Assembly: GCA_945893395.1 (NCBI GenBank)
Contig: CAMDEC010000007.1
Span: forward strand, 1-42,576
Length of the DNA stretch: 42,576 bases
Direction: 5' to 3'
DNA from: Bifidobacterium breve
GTDB lineage: Bacteria; Actinomycetota; Acidimicrobiia; Acidimicrobiales; Ilumatobacteraceae
Shown here: positions 16,085-24,255 of the stretch, piece by piece
How positions within the stretch are numbered: the first letter of the stretch is position 1
How the letters are laid out: the number at the start of each line of letters is the position of its first letter
The notes under the pieces: generated by a model
Seen by the model: only the letters and a program-made list of their open reading frames with translations
Databases searched by the model: none
Told to the model about the DNA's origin: nothing
Translations under genes and position numbers: made by a program

Positions 16085-17269
16085 CTAGTTATATGGCGCG
16101 ATGATTATCGAGCCGTTGTGGCCACCGAAACCAAAATTGTTAGAAATCGTCGGACCAGGTTGCCAAGCACGAGCGCTACCCGTGACAACGTCTACACCCG
16201 TCATTGCTGGGTCTACCACGGTTGTGTTTGCCGTAGGCGGAATCAACTTGTGTTCGAAAGAAAGCAGAACCGCCGCCGCTTCAAGAGCACCGGCCGCACC
16301 AAGTGGGTGACCAGTCACACCTTTTATCGAGGTCATCGGCGGTTTGTTGGCGAACACAGAAGCAACTGCTTGCGCTTCAGCAGAGTCGTTCAGCGGTGTC
16401 GATGTGCCGTGCGCATTTACTTGCTTAATTTCGTCAGCCGACAAACCAGCGTCTTCAAGTGCGAGTTTCATACATGCAATTGCTCCAACTCCACCGGGCG
16501 ACGGGGCGGTGATGTGGTGGGCGTCGGCGTTGCTGCCTGCGCCGAGAATTTCTCCAATGATTTTTGCGCCACGGGCGATAGCCAGATCTAGGCGCTCCAA
16601 GACGAACACGGCCGAACCTTCGCCGAAAATAAAGCCGTCGCGAGTGGCGTCGAATGGCTTGCTGATTTTTGTAGTCGAGAGCGCAGTCATGTTGACAAAT
16701 CCGGCTACCGCCGTGATCGTCGCTGCAGATTCTGCACCACCTGAGACAACTGCGTCACATCGGCCCCACGCCACAAGTCGGGCGGCGTAGCCGAGTGCGT
16801 GTGTTGCTGCGGCACACGCTGTGCAAATAGTCTCAGCAGGACCTTGAAAACCGTAGCGCATCGAGATAGCGGCGCCCGATGCATTGGACATCATCATCGG
16901 CACTAAAAACGGCGAGACGCGTCGTTCACCTTTTTCGACGCGTACGACCACTTGGTCTTCGAGCGTGCGAAGTCCGCCGATGCCGGTGCCGAATATCGTG
17001 CCGATTCGAGAGTTCTCGTATGGCAGTGCTCCTGATTGCTCGAGTGCTTCGGAGGCTGCTGCGAGCGCGTATTGCTCGCACCGATCGGCGCGACGAATTT
17101 CTTTTGGTCCATCGAAGTAGGGCGTAGGGTCCCAGTTTTCGATTACAACCGTGTGGCTACCTGAAATGCCAGGTCCGAGTAGACCTTTCCAAAAATTTTG
17201 TTTACCTACGCCACAGGGAGCAACGACTCCGTAACCGGTTATTGCGACGCGATGACCAGCACCTTGCAT
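16085..17269 (-). CDS. fabF: 3-oxoacyl-ACP synthase II (FabF)
   Basis: FabF extends acyl-ACP by two carbons with malonyl-ACP. The 394-residue thiolase-fold protein carries the Cys-His-His triad: Cys152 in TICTACAAATHAL, His287 in VNAHGTSTPLND and His321 in GVTGHPLGAAGA. GFGGHNGS near the C-terminus is the usual end block. The start region VAITGYGVVAPCG is typical. It is the last gene of fabD-fabH-fabG-acpP-fabF, 22 bases after acpP. A single FabF is seen, without a KasA/KasB-like pair as in mycobacteria. Confidence 0.95.
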   Translation of the reverse strand: MQGAGHRVAITGYGVVAPCGVGKQNFWKGLLGPGISGSHTVVIENWDPTPYFDGPKEIRRADRCEQYALAAASEALEQSGALPYENSRIGTIFGTGIGGLRTLEDQVVVRVEKGERRVSPFLVPMMMSNASGAAISMRYGFQGPAETICTACAAATHALGYAARLVAWGRCDAVVSGGAESAATITAVAGFVNMTALSTTKISKPFDATRDGFIFGEGSAVFVLERLDLAIARGAKIIGEILGAGSNADAHHITAPSPGGVGAIACMKLALEDAGLSADEIKQVNAHGTSTPLNDSAEAQAVASVFANKPPMTSIKGVTGHPLGAAGALEAAAVLLSFEHKLIPPTANTTVVDPAMTGVDVVTGSARAWQPGPTISNNFGFGGHNGSIIIAPYN

Positions 17270-17291
17270 GAATTTTTGAAACGACTTATCG

Positions 17292-17531
17292 TCAAGAAAC
17301 TTTTGCTGTTACGAGAGCGAAGGCCTTGCCGACTGTGTCCACACCCTCAAGATCGCTTTCGGGCACCGTGATGCCGAATTCTTCTTCGAGTGCCATTACG
17401 AATTCGACAAGATCGAGGCTGTCCGAGCCGAGGTCATCTTTGAAACTGGCCGTCATGGTGATTTTGGCGGCGTCGACTGCCAAAACATCGACAGCGCACT
17501 TTTTAAAACGATCGAATAGTTGTTGGTCCAT
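17292..17531 (-). CDS. acpP: Acyl carrier protein
   Basis: This 79-residue acidic protein carries growing acyl chains on phosphopantetheine. The attachment site is Ser38 in DLGSDSLDLVEFVMALEEEF, the standard ACP motif. The helices before and after are typical, ending TVGKAFALVTAKV. It lies nine bases after fabG and 22 bases before fabF, a standard order. Length is normal. Confidence 0.96.
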   Translation of the reverse strand: MDQQLFDRFKKCAVDVLAVDAAKITMTASFKDDLGSDSLDLVEFVMALEEEFGITVPESDLEGVDTVGKAFALVTAKVS

Positions 17532-17540
17532 GCAATAAGT

Positions 17541-18245
17541 CTAGTGCCCCATGCCGAGGCCGCCATCGACTGGGATTACTGCGCCAGTTATATAGCCGGC
17601 ATCTTGGGATGCGAGAAATGCAACTACCGAGGCAATTTCTTGCGCGGTTGCCATGCGTCCAAGCGGAACAGCAGCAAGCATGTTGTCGCGTTGTTCTTTA
17701 GTCAGTGCAGCCGTCATGTCAGTTTCAACCGGACCAGGTGCGACAACATTCACGGTTATCGTTCGCGAGCCAAGTTCGCGGGCCAGCGAACGCGCAAAAC
17801 CCACTAGCCCTGCTTTTGATGCGGCGTAGTTTGCTTGACCAGCCGAGCCGAGTAGACCAACCACTGAAGACATCAGAATAATTCGGCCAGATCGCGCGCG
17901 CAGCATGCTCTGGGTTGCCCGTTTGCAAACTCTGTATGCGCCAGTCAGGTTGGCGTCGATCACGCTGGCAAAGTCACTTTCAGTCATGCGCAGCAACAAC
18001 AAATCTTTGGTGATGCCGGCGTTTGAAACGAGCACTTGTACTGGTCCAAGTTTTTCTTCAACCGCGGCAAATGCAGCGTCAACTTCGCTTTGTTTTGTGA
18101 CATCGCATTTGACAGCAAAAAAATCATTATTTGGTTTCGTGTTGTTGTATGTGACCGCGACTTTGTCGCCAAGTTTTGCAAAGTGTTGGGCACAGGCGAG
18201 GCCGATACCTTTTGATCCGCCGGTCACCAGCACAACACGACTCAT
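17541..18245 (-). CDS. fabG: 3-oxoacyl-ACP reductase FabG
   Basis: FabG reduces 3-oxoacyl-ACP with NADPH. The 234-residue short-chain dehydrogenase has the cofactor loop TGGSKGIG (residues 8-15), SNAGIT, and the catalytic Ser (about 127), Tyr140 and Lys144 in ANYAASKAG. The C-terminus YITGAVIPVDGGLGMG is standard. I chose the ATG at 18245, whose ATGA overlaps the fabH stop by four bases. An in-frame ATG at 18257 would add four residues and overlap further, so it is less likely. Confidence 0.94.
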   Translation of the reverse strand: MSRVVLVTGGSKGIGLACAQHFAKLGDKVAVTYNNTKPNNDFFAVKCDVTKQSEVDAAFAAVEEKLGPVQVLVSNAGITKDLLLLRMTESDFASVIDANLTGAYRVCKRATQSMLRARSGRIILMSSVVGLLGSAGQANYAASKAGLVGFARSLARELGSRTITVNVVAPGPVETDMTAALTKEQRDNMLAAVPLGRMATAQEIASVVAFLASQDAGYITGAVIPVDGGLGMGH

Positions 18246-19192
18246 GATTGATTCCATTTTATAACCGCGCTGGCGGCCGTCATTCCGGCACCAAAACCCA
18301 CAAGCAAGACGTTGTCACCAGACTTGATGCGACCGTGATCGGCCGCATCAAAGAGCGCCAACGGAATTGTCGCCGATGACGTGTTGCCCGTGTCTTGGAG
18401 GATGACGGCGGTTTTGCTCATCGGTATGTCGAGTCGTTTGCACGCCGCTTCGATGATTCGGAGGTTGGCTTGATGCGGTACCACCAAGTCAATTTCGTTC
18501 GACGTAAGACCCGAAGCTTTCAGCGACTTCTCTGCTGAGTCAACCATGATGCGCACGGCGCGACGAAACACTTCTTTGCCCTCCATGTGTAATGTGCCGC
18601 CAACCTCGGCGTACAACAAATCTTCGAGTGATCCGTCGGCGTCAAAGTCCCAACCGAGCAGGTGACCAGGGCCGCTAACGGCATCGATAATCGCTGCACC
18701 AGATCCGTCGGCGAATAAAACTGCAGTGTTGCGATCGGACCAATCGGTGATCCGAGAAAGAGTGTCAGTGCCGATCACTAAAATACGTCGCATACCCATC
18801 GCGATCAAGCCGTGCCCGACGACGAGTGCGTAGACGAAACCCGAACAAGCAGCGTTGACATCAAATGCACCACATCGCAAGCCAAGACCGTGTTGCACAG
18901 TTGCGCTGGTTGCTGGCACGGTTCGATCAGGTGTAGTTGTTGAAAGAACAAGTGCATCAATTGTTAGTGGATCAATGCCAGCCATCTGGATTGCCTTGCG
19001 TCCAGACTCGATCGACAAACTCGCAGTCGTGCCACCGACGTGTCGCCGCTCAATACCAGTTCGTTCGCGTATCCACTCATCCGAAGTGTCCAGCGTTTTG
19101 GATAAGTCGTCGTTGGTGATTATTTTTTCGGGCAATGAAGTGCCCCAGCCAATGAACTTCGCGCCGATCGCACCCGTTGGAACTAAAGGCAT
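18242..19192 (-). CDS. fabH: 3-oxoacyl-ACP synthase III (FabH)
   Basis: FabH starts fatty-acid synthesis by condensing acetyl-CoA or a branched acyl-CoA with malonyl-ACP. The 316-residue protein has the Cys-His-Asn triad: Cys116 in NAACSGFVYAL, His240 in VPHQANLRI and Asn270 in DTGNTSSATIP. DEWIRERTGIERR near the N-terminus is typical of the family. It lies between fabD (13 bases upstream) and fabG (overlapping by four). Primer specificity, acetyl or branched, cannot be read with confidence. Confidence 0.95.
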   Translation of the reverse strand: MPLVPTGAIGAKFIGWGTSLPEKIITNDDLSKTLDTSDEWIRERTGIERRHVGGTTASLSIESGRKAIQMAGIDPLTIDALVLSTTTPDRTVPATSATVQHGLGLRCGAFDVNAACSGFVYALVVGHGLIAMGMRRILVIGTDTLSRITDWSDRNTAVLFADGSGAAIIDAVSGPGHLLGWDFDADGSLEDLLYAEVGGTLHMEGKEVFRRAVRIMVDSAEKSLKASGLTSNEIDLVVPHQANLRIIEAACKRLDIPMSKTAVILQDTGNTSSATIPLALFDAADHGRIKSGDNVLLVGFGAGMTAASAVIKWNQS

Positions 19193-19205
19193 GAAGAGAT
19201 CGCTG

Positions 19206-20381
19206 TCATATCGTTCGAAGCCAGGCGATTGGTTGGTGCGCTGTCAAGCGCTCGCCGTCGACGCTGATGTAATTCTGCAAAACCCCGTCAAACAGTGATC
19301 GAACTTCTTGATCGCCGACCATGCCCAGCACGTCTCCAACGCTAATGCGTGCCCCGTTAGCAATCGACTTTTTCGGCACGAACACACCTGCGCCCGGGCT
19401 GACAACGAGGCGCTCCACGGCAAATAGATGCTCACCCTCGTGCAACTCAGGAGTGCTTAGTGGCGAGGCTCCGATCCACCCAATTAGTTTGTCGAGTTCA
19501 TCTGGTGTGCTGATGCTGAGAGTGCGAGCAGACTCAAGAGTGCGCTTGGCCATGCCAGTGAGTACGCCACCTGGTCCGAGTTCGACGAAGTTGTTGATCC
19601 CATTTTCGGACATTGTTTGCAGGCATTGCTTCCAACGCACAGGGCTCGAAAGTTGCGCCGATAGAAGCGTTGCCCACTCGTTGCCGTGGCTGTGAGCCTT
19701 GGCGTCGACATTTGAAACAATCGGCACGTCTGAGTCGCGAGGCTTTGCCAAGGCGATTGCTTCGCGAAGTCTGTCGCGCGCTGGTGTCATTAATGGAGTA
19801 TGAAATGCGCCAGAAACTGGAAGCGACATAACACGCTTGGCGCCGATTTCTTTGGCGTGGTCAGAAGCGAGTTGAACGCCGATTGCCGTACCTGCGATGA
19901 CAACTTGTCCTGGCGCATTGAAATTGGCAACCCAAACATCGCTGTCGGCGCGTCGGCAAGCGGTTTCAACTTGGTCGTCTTCAAGACCGAGAACCGCAGA
20001 CATCACACCTGGCGACTTGAGACCAGCATCATGCATCGCAGCGGCCCGCTCGATCACGAGCCGAACACCGTCATCGAAGCCGAGCGCGCCGTTAGCAGTA
20101 AGCGCCGTGTATTCGCCGAGTGAATGTCCCGCACAAAGGCTCGGCTCAAAGCCGAGACGCTCAACGGCATCGAGCACCATCAAACTAGAAACGAATGTGG
20201 TGAGTTGAGCGTTGCGAGTATCTTTCAATGTCTCGGCGTCAGCGTGCAATAGCAAATCACCGACATCACGACCCGCAATCTCGGACGCCTCATCGACGAG
20301 TTCCCAACTTTCGTGGTCAACCCAAGGTGCGCCCATGCCTGGTCGCTGAGATCCTTGACCAGGAAAGGTGAATGCAAGCAT
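19206..20381 (-). CDS. fabD: Malonyl-CoA:ACP transacylase FabD with C-terminal barrel-sandwich domain
   Basis: FabD moves malonyl groups from CoA to ACP. Residues 1-300 are standard: FPGQGSQRPGMG, AGHSLGEYTAL with the nucleophile Ser87, and SGAFHTPLM with His194, ending at ELGPGGVLTGMAKR. The protein is 391 residues, about 80 longer than usual. Residues 321-391 look like a lipoyl/biotinyl (barrel-sandwich) domain, with SPGAGVFVP, GARISVGDVLGMV and the second half GVLQNYISVDGERL. The loop that carries the modified Lys in biotinyl or lipoyl proteins reads VGDQEVRSL, without Lys. It is the first gene of the fab operon. The region upstream, 20382-20491, holds the tRNA promoter on the other strand. 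Confidence 0.92.
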   Translation of the reverse strand: MLAFTFPGQGSQRPGMGAPWVDHESWELVDEASEIAGRDVGDLLLHADAETLKDTRNAQLTTFVSSLMVLDAVERLGFEPSLCAGHSLGEYTALTANGALGFDDGVRLVIERAAAMHDAGLKSPGVMSAVLGLEDDQVETACRRADSDVWVANFNAPGQVVIAGTAIGVQLASDHAKEIGAKRVMSLPVSGAFHTPLMTPARDRLREAIALAKPRDSDVPIVSNVDAKAHSHGNEWATLLSAQLSSPVRWKQCLQTMSENGINNFVELGPGGVLTGMAKRTLESARTLSISTPDELDKLIGWIGASPLSTPELHEGEHLFAVERLVVSPGAGVFVPKKSIANGARISVGDVLGMVGDQEVRSLFDGVLQNYISVDGERLTAHQPIAWLRTI

Positions 20382-20491
20382 CGTCTAGGGAGTGCCTTTC
20401 GTGTTGCCTACATCGTAGAAGAATTTTGCATGATTGAGTAATCTCTTTGCAGTGTGGGCCGCACTAATCGCTAGATACGCTTAGCCCGCAA

Positions 20492-20574
20492 GCCCGAGTG
20501 GCGGAATGGCAGACGCGACGGACTCAAAATCCGTTGTCTGAAAGGGCGTGCGGGTTCGACTCCCGCCTCGGGCA
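20492..20574 (+). tRNA. tRNA-Leu(CAA)
   Basis: The 83-base sequence folds as a type II tRNA with a long variable arm. The acceptor stem GCCCGAG pairs with CTCGGGC, the anticodon stem is ACGGA/TCCGT with loop CTCAAAA giving anticodon CAA, and the T arm CGGGTTCGACTCCCG is complete. The CCA end is not encoded. It reads UUG codons. A weak candidate promoter, TTGCAG at 20447 and TAGATA at 20472, lies upstream with 19-base spacing. The next gene starts five bases after the tRNA, so the transcripts may be linked. Confidence 0.95.
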
Positions 20575-20578
20575 CTGA

Positions 20579-20878
20579 ATGACAACACCAAATTTAAATG
20601 ATCGTTTTGTTGAGCGGCGCTTGCGCCGTGGCACTCAGACGATGCGCGAGTTGCGTGATGAACTGCGCATCACATCTGAGCAACTTGCGTTTATCGAAAG
20701 CGAAGCAGAAGAAAAGGAAATGCGGGCGATGGTTGCTGAAACTGCTGACGCAGCGTTAGAGCATCATGAAGCACAACGAAATCTCGAAGCGATCCAAAAG
20801 TATCACCGATATTTGTTGTCGACAATTGCCGATCATGAACTGCGTCAAGATCAGCTTCTTGACAAACTCGGCAACTAG
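20579..20878 (+). CDS. Small coiled-coil hypothetical protein
   Basis: I do not recognise this 99-residue protein. It is highly charged, with long Glu/Arg-rich helices (RGTQTMRELRDELR, FIESEAEEKEMRAM) and heptad-like spacing that suggest a coiled coil. No signal peptide, membrane segment or catalytic motif is visible. The ATG lies five bases after the tRNA-Leu 3' end and the stop 15 bases before the pdtaR GTG, so it is probably part of the pdtaR-polA transcription unit. No Shine-Dalgarno is apparent because the tRNA occupies that position. It may need tRNA processing to give a leaderless mRNA. It is conserved enough in codon pattern to be a likely real gene. Confidence 0.7.
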   Translation: MTTPNLNDRFVERRLRRGTQTMRELRDELRITSEQLAFIESEAEEKEMRAMVAETADAALEHHEAQRNLEAIQKYHRYLLSTIADHELRQDQLLDKLGN

Positions 20879-20893
20879 AACCAAGGTCTTGTA

Positions 20894-21469
20894 GTGACAA
20901 TACGAATCGTGCTGGCAGAAGACGAAGCAATTATTCGTCTTGACTTGCGCGAGACGCTTCAAGAAGAGGGTTACGAAGTAGTTGGTGACGTTGGTCGCGG
21001 CGACAAAGCGATCGAGTTGGTTCGCGAGTTGAAACCAGATGTCGCGATTTTCGACATCAAGATGCCGGGGATTTCGGGTATCGAAGCTGCAAAAATAGTC
21101 TCAAAAGAAAAGATTTGCCCGGTGGTGATGCTGACGGCGTTTAGTCAACGCGAGATTATCGAAGAGGCACGAGATGCTGGTGCGTTGGCATATCTTGTAA
21201 AGCCATTTCAGAAGACTGATTTGGTTCCAGCGATCGAATTAGCGATCGCCAGATTCGCCGAGATGCGCGCATTGAGCGGCGAAGTAGACGCACTTGGGGC
21301 ACAACTAGAGATGCGCAAGTTGATTGACCGTGCCAAAGGTGTATTGATTGATAATTATAAAATGTCGGAAGGGGATTCGTTTTTGTTCATTCAGCGCTTG
21401 GCAATGTCTGAGCGCAAAAAAATGGGTGAAATCGCCGAGCGAATAATCGCCGGCACGCTTAAACCATAA
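20894..21469 (+). CDS. pdtaR: ANTAR-domain response regulator, PdtaR-like
   Basis: This 191-residue protein joins a receiver domain to a C-terminal ANTAR RNA-binding domain. The receiver has the acidic pair in LAEDEAIIR, phospho-acceptor Asp54 in IFDIKMPG, Thr in MLTAFS and Lys in LVKPF. The ANTAR part has RAKGVLIDNYKMSE and a helix with SERKKMGEIAERI. Such regulators act as antiterminators by binding paired RNA hairpins. In Mycobacterium pdtaR (Rv1626) lies just before polA and rpsA, and the same order is kept here. Its kinase PdtaS is not in the window. The GTG start follows AAGG at about nine bases; polA begins five bases after the stop. Confidence 0.9.
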   Translation: MTIRIVLAEDEAIIRLDLRETLQEEGYEVVGDVGRGDKAIELVRELKPDVAIFDIKMPGISGIEAAKIVSKEKICPVVMLTAFSQREIIEEARDAGALAYLVKPFQKTDLVPAIELAIARFAEMRALSGEVDALGAQLEMRKLIDRAKGVLIDNYKMSEGDSFLFIQRLAMSERKKMGEIAERIIAGTLKP

Positions 21470-21473
21470 TTTT

Positions 21474-24176
21474 ATGAAATTGATGGCGCTAGACGGCAAC
21501 TCGTTGGCGTATCGGGCATTTTTTGCATTACCGACCGACATGGTTACGGCAAGTGGGCAAGTGACCAACTCTATTTATGGTTTTACGTCGATGTTCTTGA
21601 CTTTGATGCGTGATCATAAACCAGACGGTGTCGTTGTCGTGTTTGATCGCAAGGAGCCGACATTTCGCCACGAAGCGGCACCCGAATATAAAGCGCAACG
21701 CGAATCGCAGCCCGACATTTTGTATCAACAGCTGGATCTAATTCGCGAGATGTTGTCAAAAATGGGGGTCGTGTCGATCGACGCTGCCGGGTTCGAGGGC
21801 GACGACTTAATTGCGACGATCGCCGATCGTGCGCTGAAAGCAGGCGACGATTTGATCATTGTCACGGGTGATCGAGACAACTATCAATTAGTCAGCGACC
21901 CGTACATCCGGGTTCTTTACAATAAGCGCGGCGTTAGCGACTATGCGCTTTACGACGAAGCCGGCATCTTTGAGCGAACCGGCGTGACGCCGAAACAATA
22001 TGCCGACTACGCGGCATTGCGCGGAGACCCGAGCGACAATTTGGACGGCGTTCCGGGTGTCGGCGAAAAGACAGCGGCCAAGTTGATCAATCAATATAAA
22101 AATATCGAGGCGGTCTTTGATCATGCAGACGAACAGACGCCGAAACTTAAACAGTCTTTGATTGAAAGCCGAGAGCGAGTATTGCGCAACGCAAAATTGA
22201 TGGTATTGCGTCGCGATGCACCCATGAACATCGATATTCACGCTTTGTCACCGACGCCAAATATGCTCGCTGTCAAACAGATTTTCGCATTATTCGAATT
22301 CAAATCGATGTTTGCGCGGTTTGTCGAGGCGACCAAGCATTTTGCAGGGATCGATTTGACCACTGGAGATTCTGGCATAGCGAAAGACGATGATGCCGAA
22401 GGCGTCAAATCGGCAATCGTCGCGGTGACAAATAATTGTCAATCAGTCAAAGAGGCGATTGTGGCATTAAGCAAGAATGCAACAACCGATCTTGCAGGAG
22501 CTTGGTTGGGTGACCCCGGAAGATCAGAGTTGGCTGGTCTCGCAGTTGTCCAAGACGTAAAAAGTTCGACTGTGTGTTGGATTCCGACTCACTTGCTGAC
22601 ATCGCCAGAGGTCAAAAAGATTCTGGCCGGAACTTTCAAGTTTCGTGGACACAACGTCAAGCCGTTGATGCGCAGTCTTTTGAATTTGGATATCGACCTG
22701 GGCGAAATGGTTTTGGATACTGCAATAGCGGCGTATTTGCTTGACCCGTCCGAGTCGAGATATGAAATCAAACAAGTTGTGTCTCGCTACCTTGACGTCG
22801 AATTTGCTGCTTCTGATTCGAAGATTCAAGATGGTCAACTAAATTTTGAAGCGCCTGATTCGGCGAGTGTCGCCAGCACCGTTGCCGCAACAGAGGCTCT
22901 GGGTGTCGCGTTGGTGGCCCAAACCTTGGTGGATGCTCTTGCCAGTCAAAAGTTGACGAATTTGTATTCCGAGATCGAACACCCACTGGTGCGCGTGTTG
23001 GCGAAAATGGAGTTTCTCGGTGTGGCCGTCGACAGGCACCAACTCACCGAGATCAACAAACGTTTGACGGCCGAGTGTCTCGCTTTAACCAAGCAATTGC
23101 ATCAGGTTGCCAAGCAAGAGTTCAATTTGAATTCGCCGTTGCAATTGCGCAAGATTCTTTACGAAGACAAGAAACTCACCCCTGGCAAAAAGAATAAAAC
23201 AGGACCGAGCACCGATGCTGCAACATTAGAGAAACTCAAAGATCAATGGCCTGAGTTCATCGAGCCGTTGCTTGAATATCGCGAGGTCGAAAAACTCAGG
23301 TCTACTTATGGTGAAGGTTTGCTCAACGTTGTTGAGCAAGACAGCCGTATCCACGCGACTTTCAACCAGACCGTTGCGCGTACCGGACGATTGAGTAGCG
23401 ATCAACCGAACCTGCATAACATTCCCGTGCGTAGCGAACAAGGCAAGGTGTTTCGTACCGCTTTCGTGCCGCGCCAGAACTGTCTGTTCTTGGTCGCCGA
23501 CTACAACCAAATCGAATTGCGTTGCATTGCGCATCTCGCCAATGATCCAGGGTTGATTGATGCGTTCAATAAAAATGTAGATATTCATAATCTGACAGCG
23601 GCGAATGTGTTTGGTGTAGCGACCGAAAAAGTCACGAGCGAACAACGATCCAAGGCAAAAATGGTTTCGTATGGTCTGGCTTACGGCATGGAGGCCTATG
23701 GCTTGGCTCAAAGACTGGCGATCGGCGTCAGCGAAGCCAGCGAAATTTTGGAAGCATATTTTGCCGCTTTTCCGAGAGTGAAAAAATACATGGATGAAAC
23801 CGTCGAAGAGGCGCGAAAACGCGGATACACCGAGACCCTTTTCGGTCGCCGCCGGGCAATCCCCGAATTGCAGAATACGAACTTCAGAGTGCGACAGATA
23901 GGCGAGCGTCAAGCTATGAACTCGGGCATTCAAGGCTTGGCTGCCGACATTTTTAAGGTTGCGCTGGTGCGACTTGATCAGGCTCTTGAAGCCGGCGGTT
24001 TTGAGTCGCGGTTGGTGTTGCAAGTGCACGATGAGGTGATAGTTGAAGCGGTGATCGCGGAGAAAGACAAAGTTGAAACTTTGGTGCGCAAGTCGATGGG
24101 ACAGGCAGCAGAACTGGCGGTACCTCTCGAGGTGAATCTGGCATGGGGCGACAGTTGGGCCTCCGCTAAAACCTGA
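21474..24176 (+). CDS. polA: DNA polymerase I
   Basis: PolA fills gaps and removes RNA primers. The 900-residue protein has an N-terminal 5'-3' nuclease domain (about 1-300, with FEGDDLIATIADRA and RGDPSDNLDGVPGVGEKTA). A central domain that lacks the proofreading DEDD residues follows, as in mycobacterial and Taq PolA. The C-terminal polymerase domain has motif A VADYNQIELR, motif B RSKAKMVSYGLAYGM and motif C LQVHDEVIVEA. The Tyr in MVSYG, where E. coli has Phe762, is the residue known to reduce discrimination against dideoxynucleotides. It follows pdtaR by four bases and rpsA by synteny after 79 bases. Confidence 0.96.
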   Translation: MKLMALDGNSLAYRAFFALPTDMVTASGQVTNSIYGFTSMFLTLMRDHKPDGVVVVFDRKEPTFRHEAAPEYKAQRESQPDILYQQLDLIREMLSKMGVVSIDAAGFEGDDLIATIADRALKAGDDLIIVTGDRDNYQLVSDPYIRVLYNKRGVSDYALYDEAGIFERTGVTPKQYADYAALRGDPSDNLDGVPGVGEKTAAKLINQYKNIEAVFDHADEQTPKLKQSLIESRERVLRNAKLMVLRRDAPMNIDIHALSPTPNMLAVKQIFALFEFKSMFARFVEATKHFAGIDLTTGDSGIAKDDDAEGVKSAIVAVTNNCQSVKEAIVALSKNATTDLAGAWLGDPGRSELAGLAVVQDVKSSTVCWIPTHLLTSPEVKKILAGTFKFRGHNVKPLMRSLLNLDIDLGEMVLDTAIAAYLLDPSESRYEIKQVVSRYLDVEFAASDSKIQDGQLNFEAPDSASVASTVAATEALGVALVAQTLVDALASQKLTNLYSEIEHPLVRVLAKMEFLGVAVDRHQLTEINKRLTAECLALTKQLHQVAKQEFNLNSPLQLRKILYEDKKLTPGKKNKTGPSTDAATLEKLKDQWPEFIEPLLEYREVEKLRSTYGEGLLNVVEQDSRIHATFNQTVARTGRLSSDQPNLHNIPVRSEQGKVFRTAFVPRQNCLFLVADYNQIELRCIAHLANDPGLIDAFNKNVDIHNLTAANVFGVATEKVTSEQRSKAKMVSYGLAYGMEAYGLAQRLAIGVSEASEILEAYFAAFPRVKKYMDETVEEARKRGYTETLFGRRRAIPELQNTNFRVRQIGERQAMNSGIQGLAADIFKVALVRLDQALEAGGFESRLVLQVHDEVIVEAVIAEKDKVETLVRKSMGQAAELAVPLEVNLAWGDSWASAKT

Positions 24177-24206
24177 TATTTAGGCCTAAAAAATCAGTGT
24201 CGCAGA

Positions 24207-24255
24207 TAGGCTGAAGTGTCCTATCCACCTCTCCTATCCACCGAAAGTAATAACA
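24207..24255 (+). promoter_or_regulatory. Putative rpsA promoter -10 and pyrimidine-rich leader with direct repeat
   Basis: TAGGCT at 24207-24212 is a candidate -10. Transcription would then start near 24220, where CCTATCCACC occurs twice in tandem (24220-24229 and 24233-24242, 13-base period). The leader lacks a purine-rich Shine-Dalgarno. GATAGG at 24205-24210 could pair with either CCTATC only if transcription starts upstream. Pyrimidine-rich leaders are the kind of RNA that S1 binds, so autoregulation is possible. Confidence 0.4.

Noticed and set aside
16344-16790. Long plus-strand open frame opposite fabF (148 codons)
   Set aside because: It is antisense to a fully conserved fabF, with low-complexity Ala/Pro/Thr-rich translation and no family features.
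23226-24029. Minus-strand open frame of 267 codons opposite polA
   Set aside because: It lies fully antisense to conserved polymerase motifs and its translation shows no recognisable domain.
24179-24190. Palindrome TTTAGGCCTAAA just after polA
   Set aside because: It has no loop and no following T-run on the plus strand, so I did not call it a terminator.
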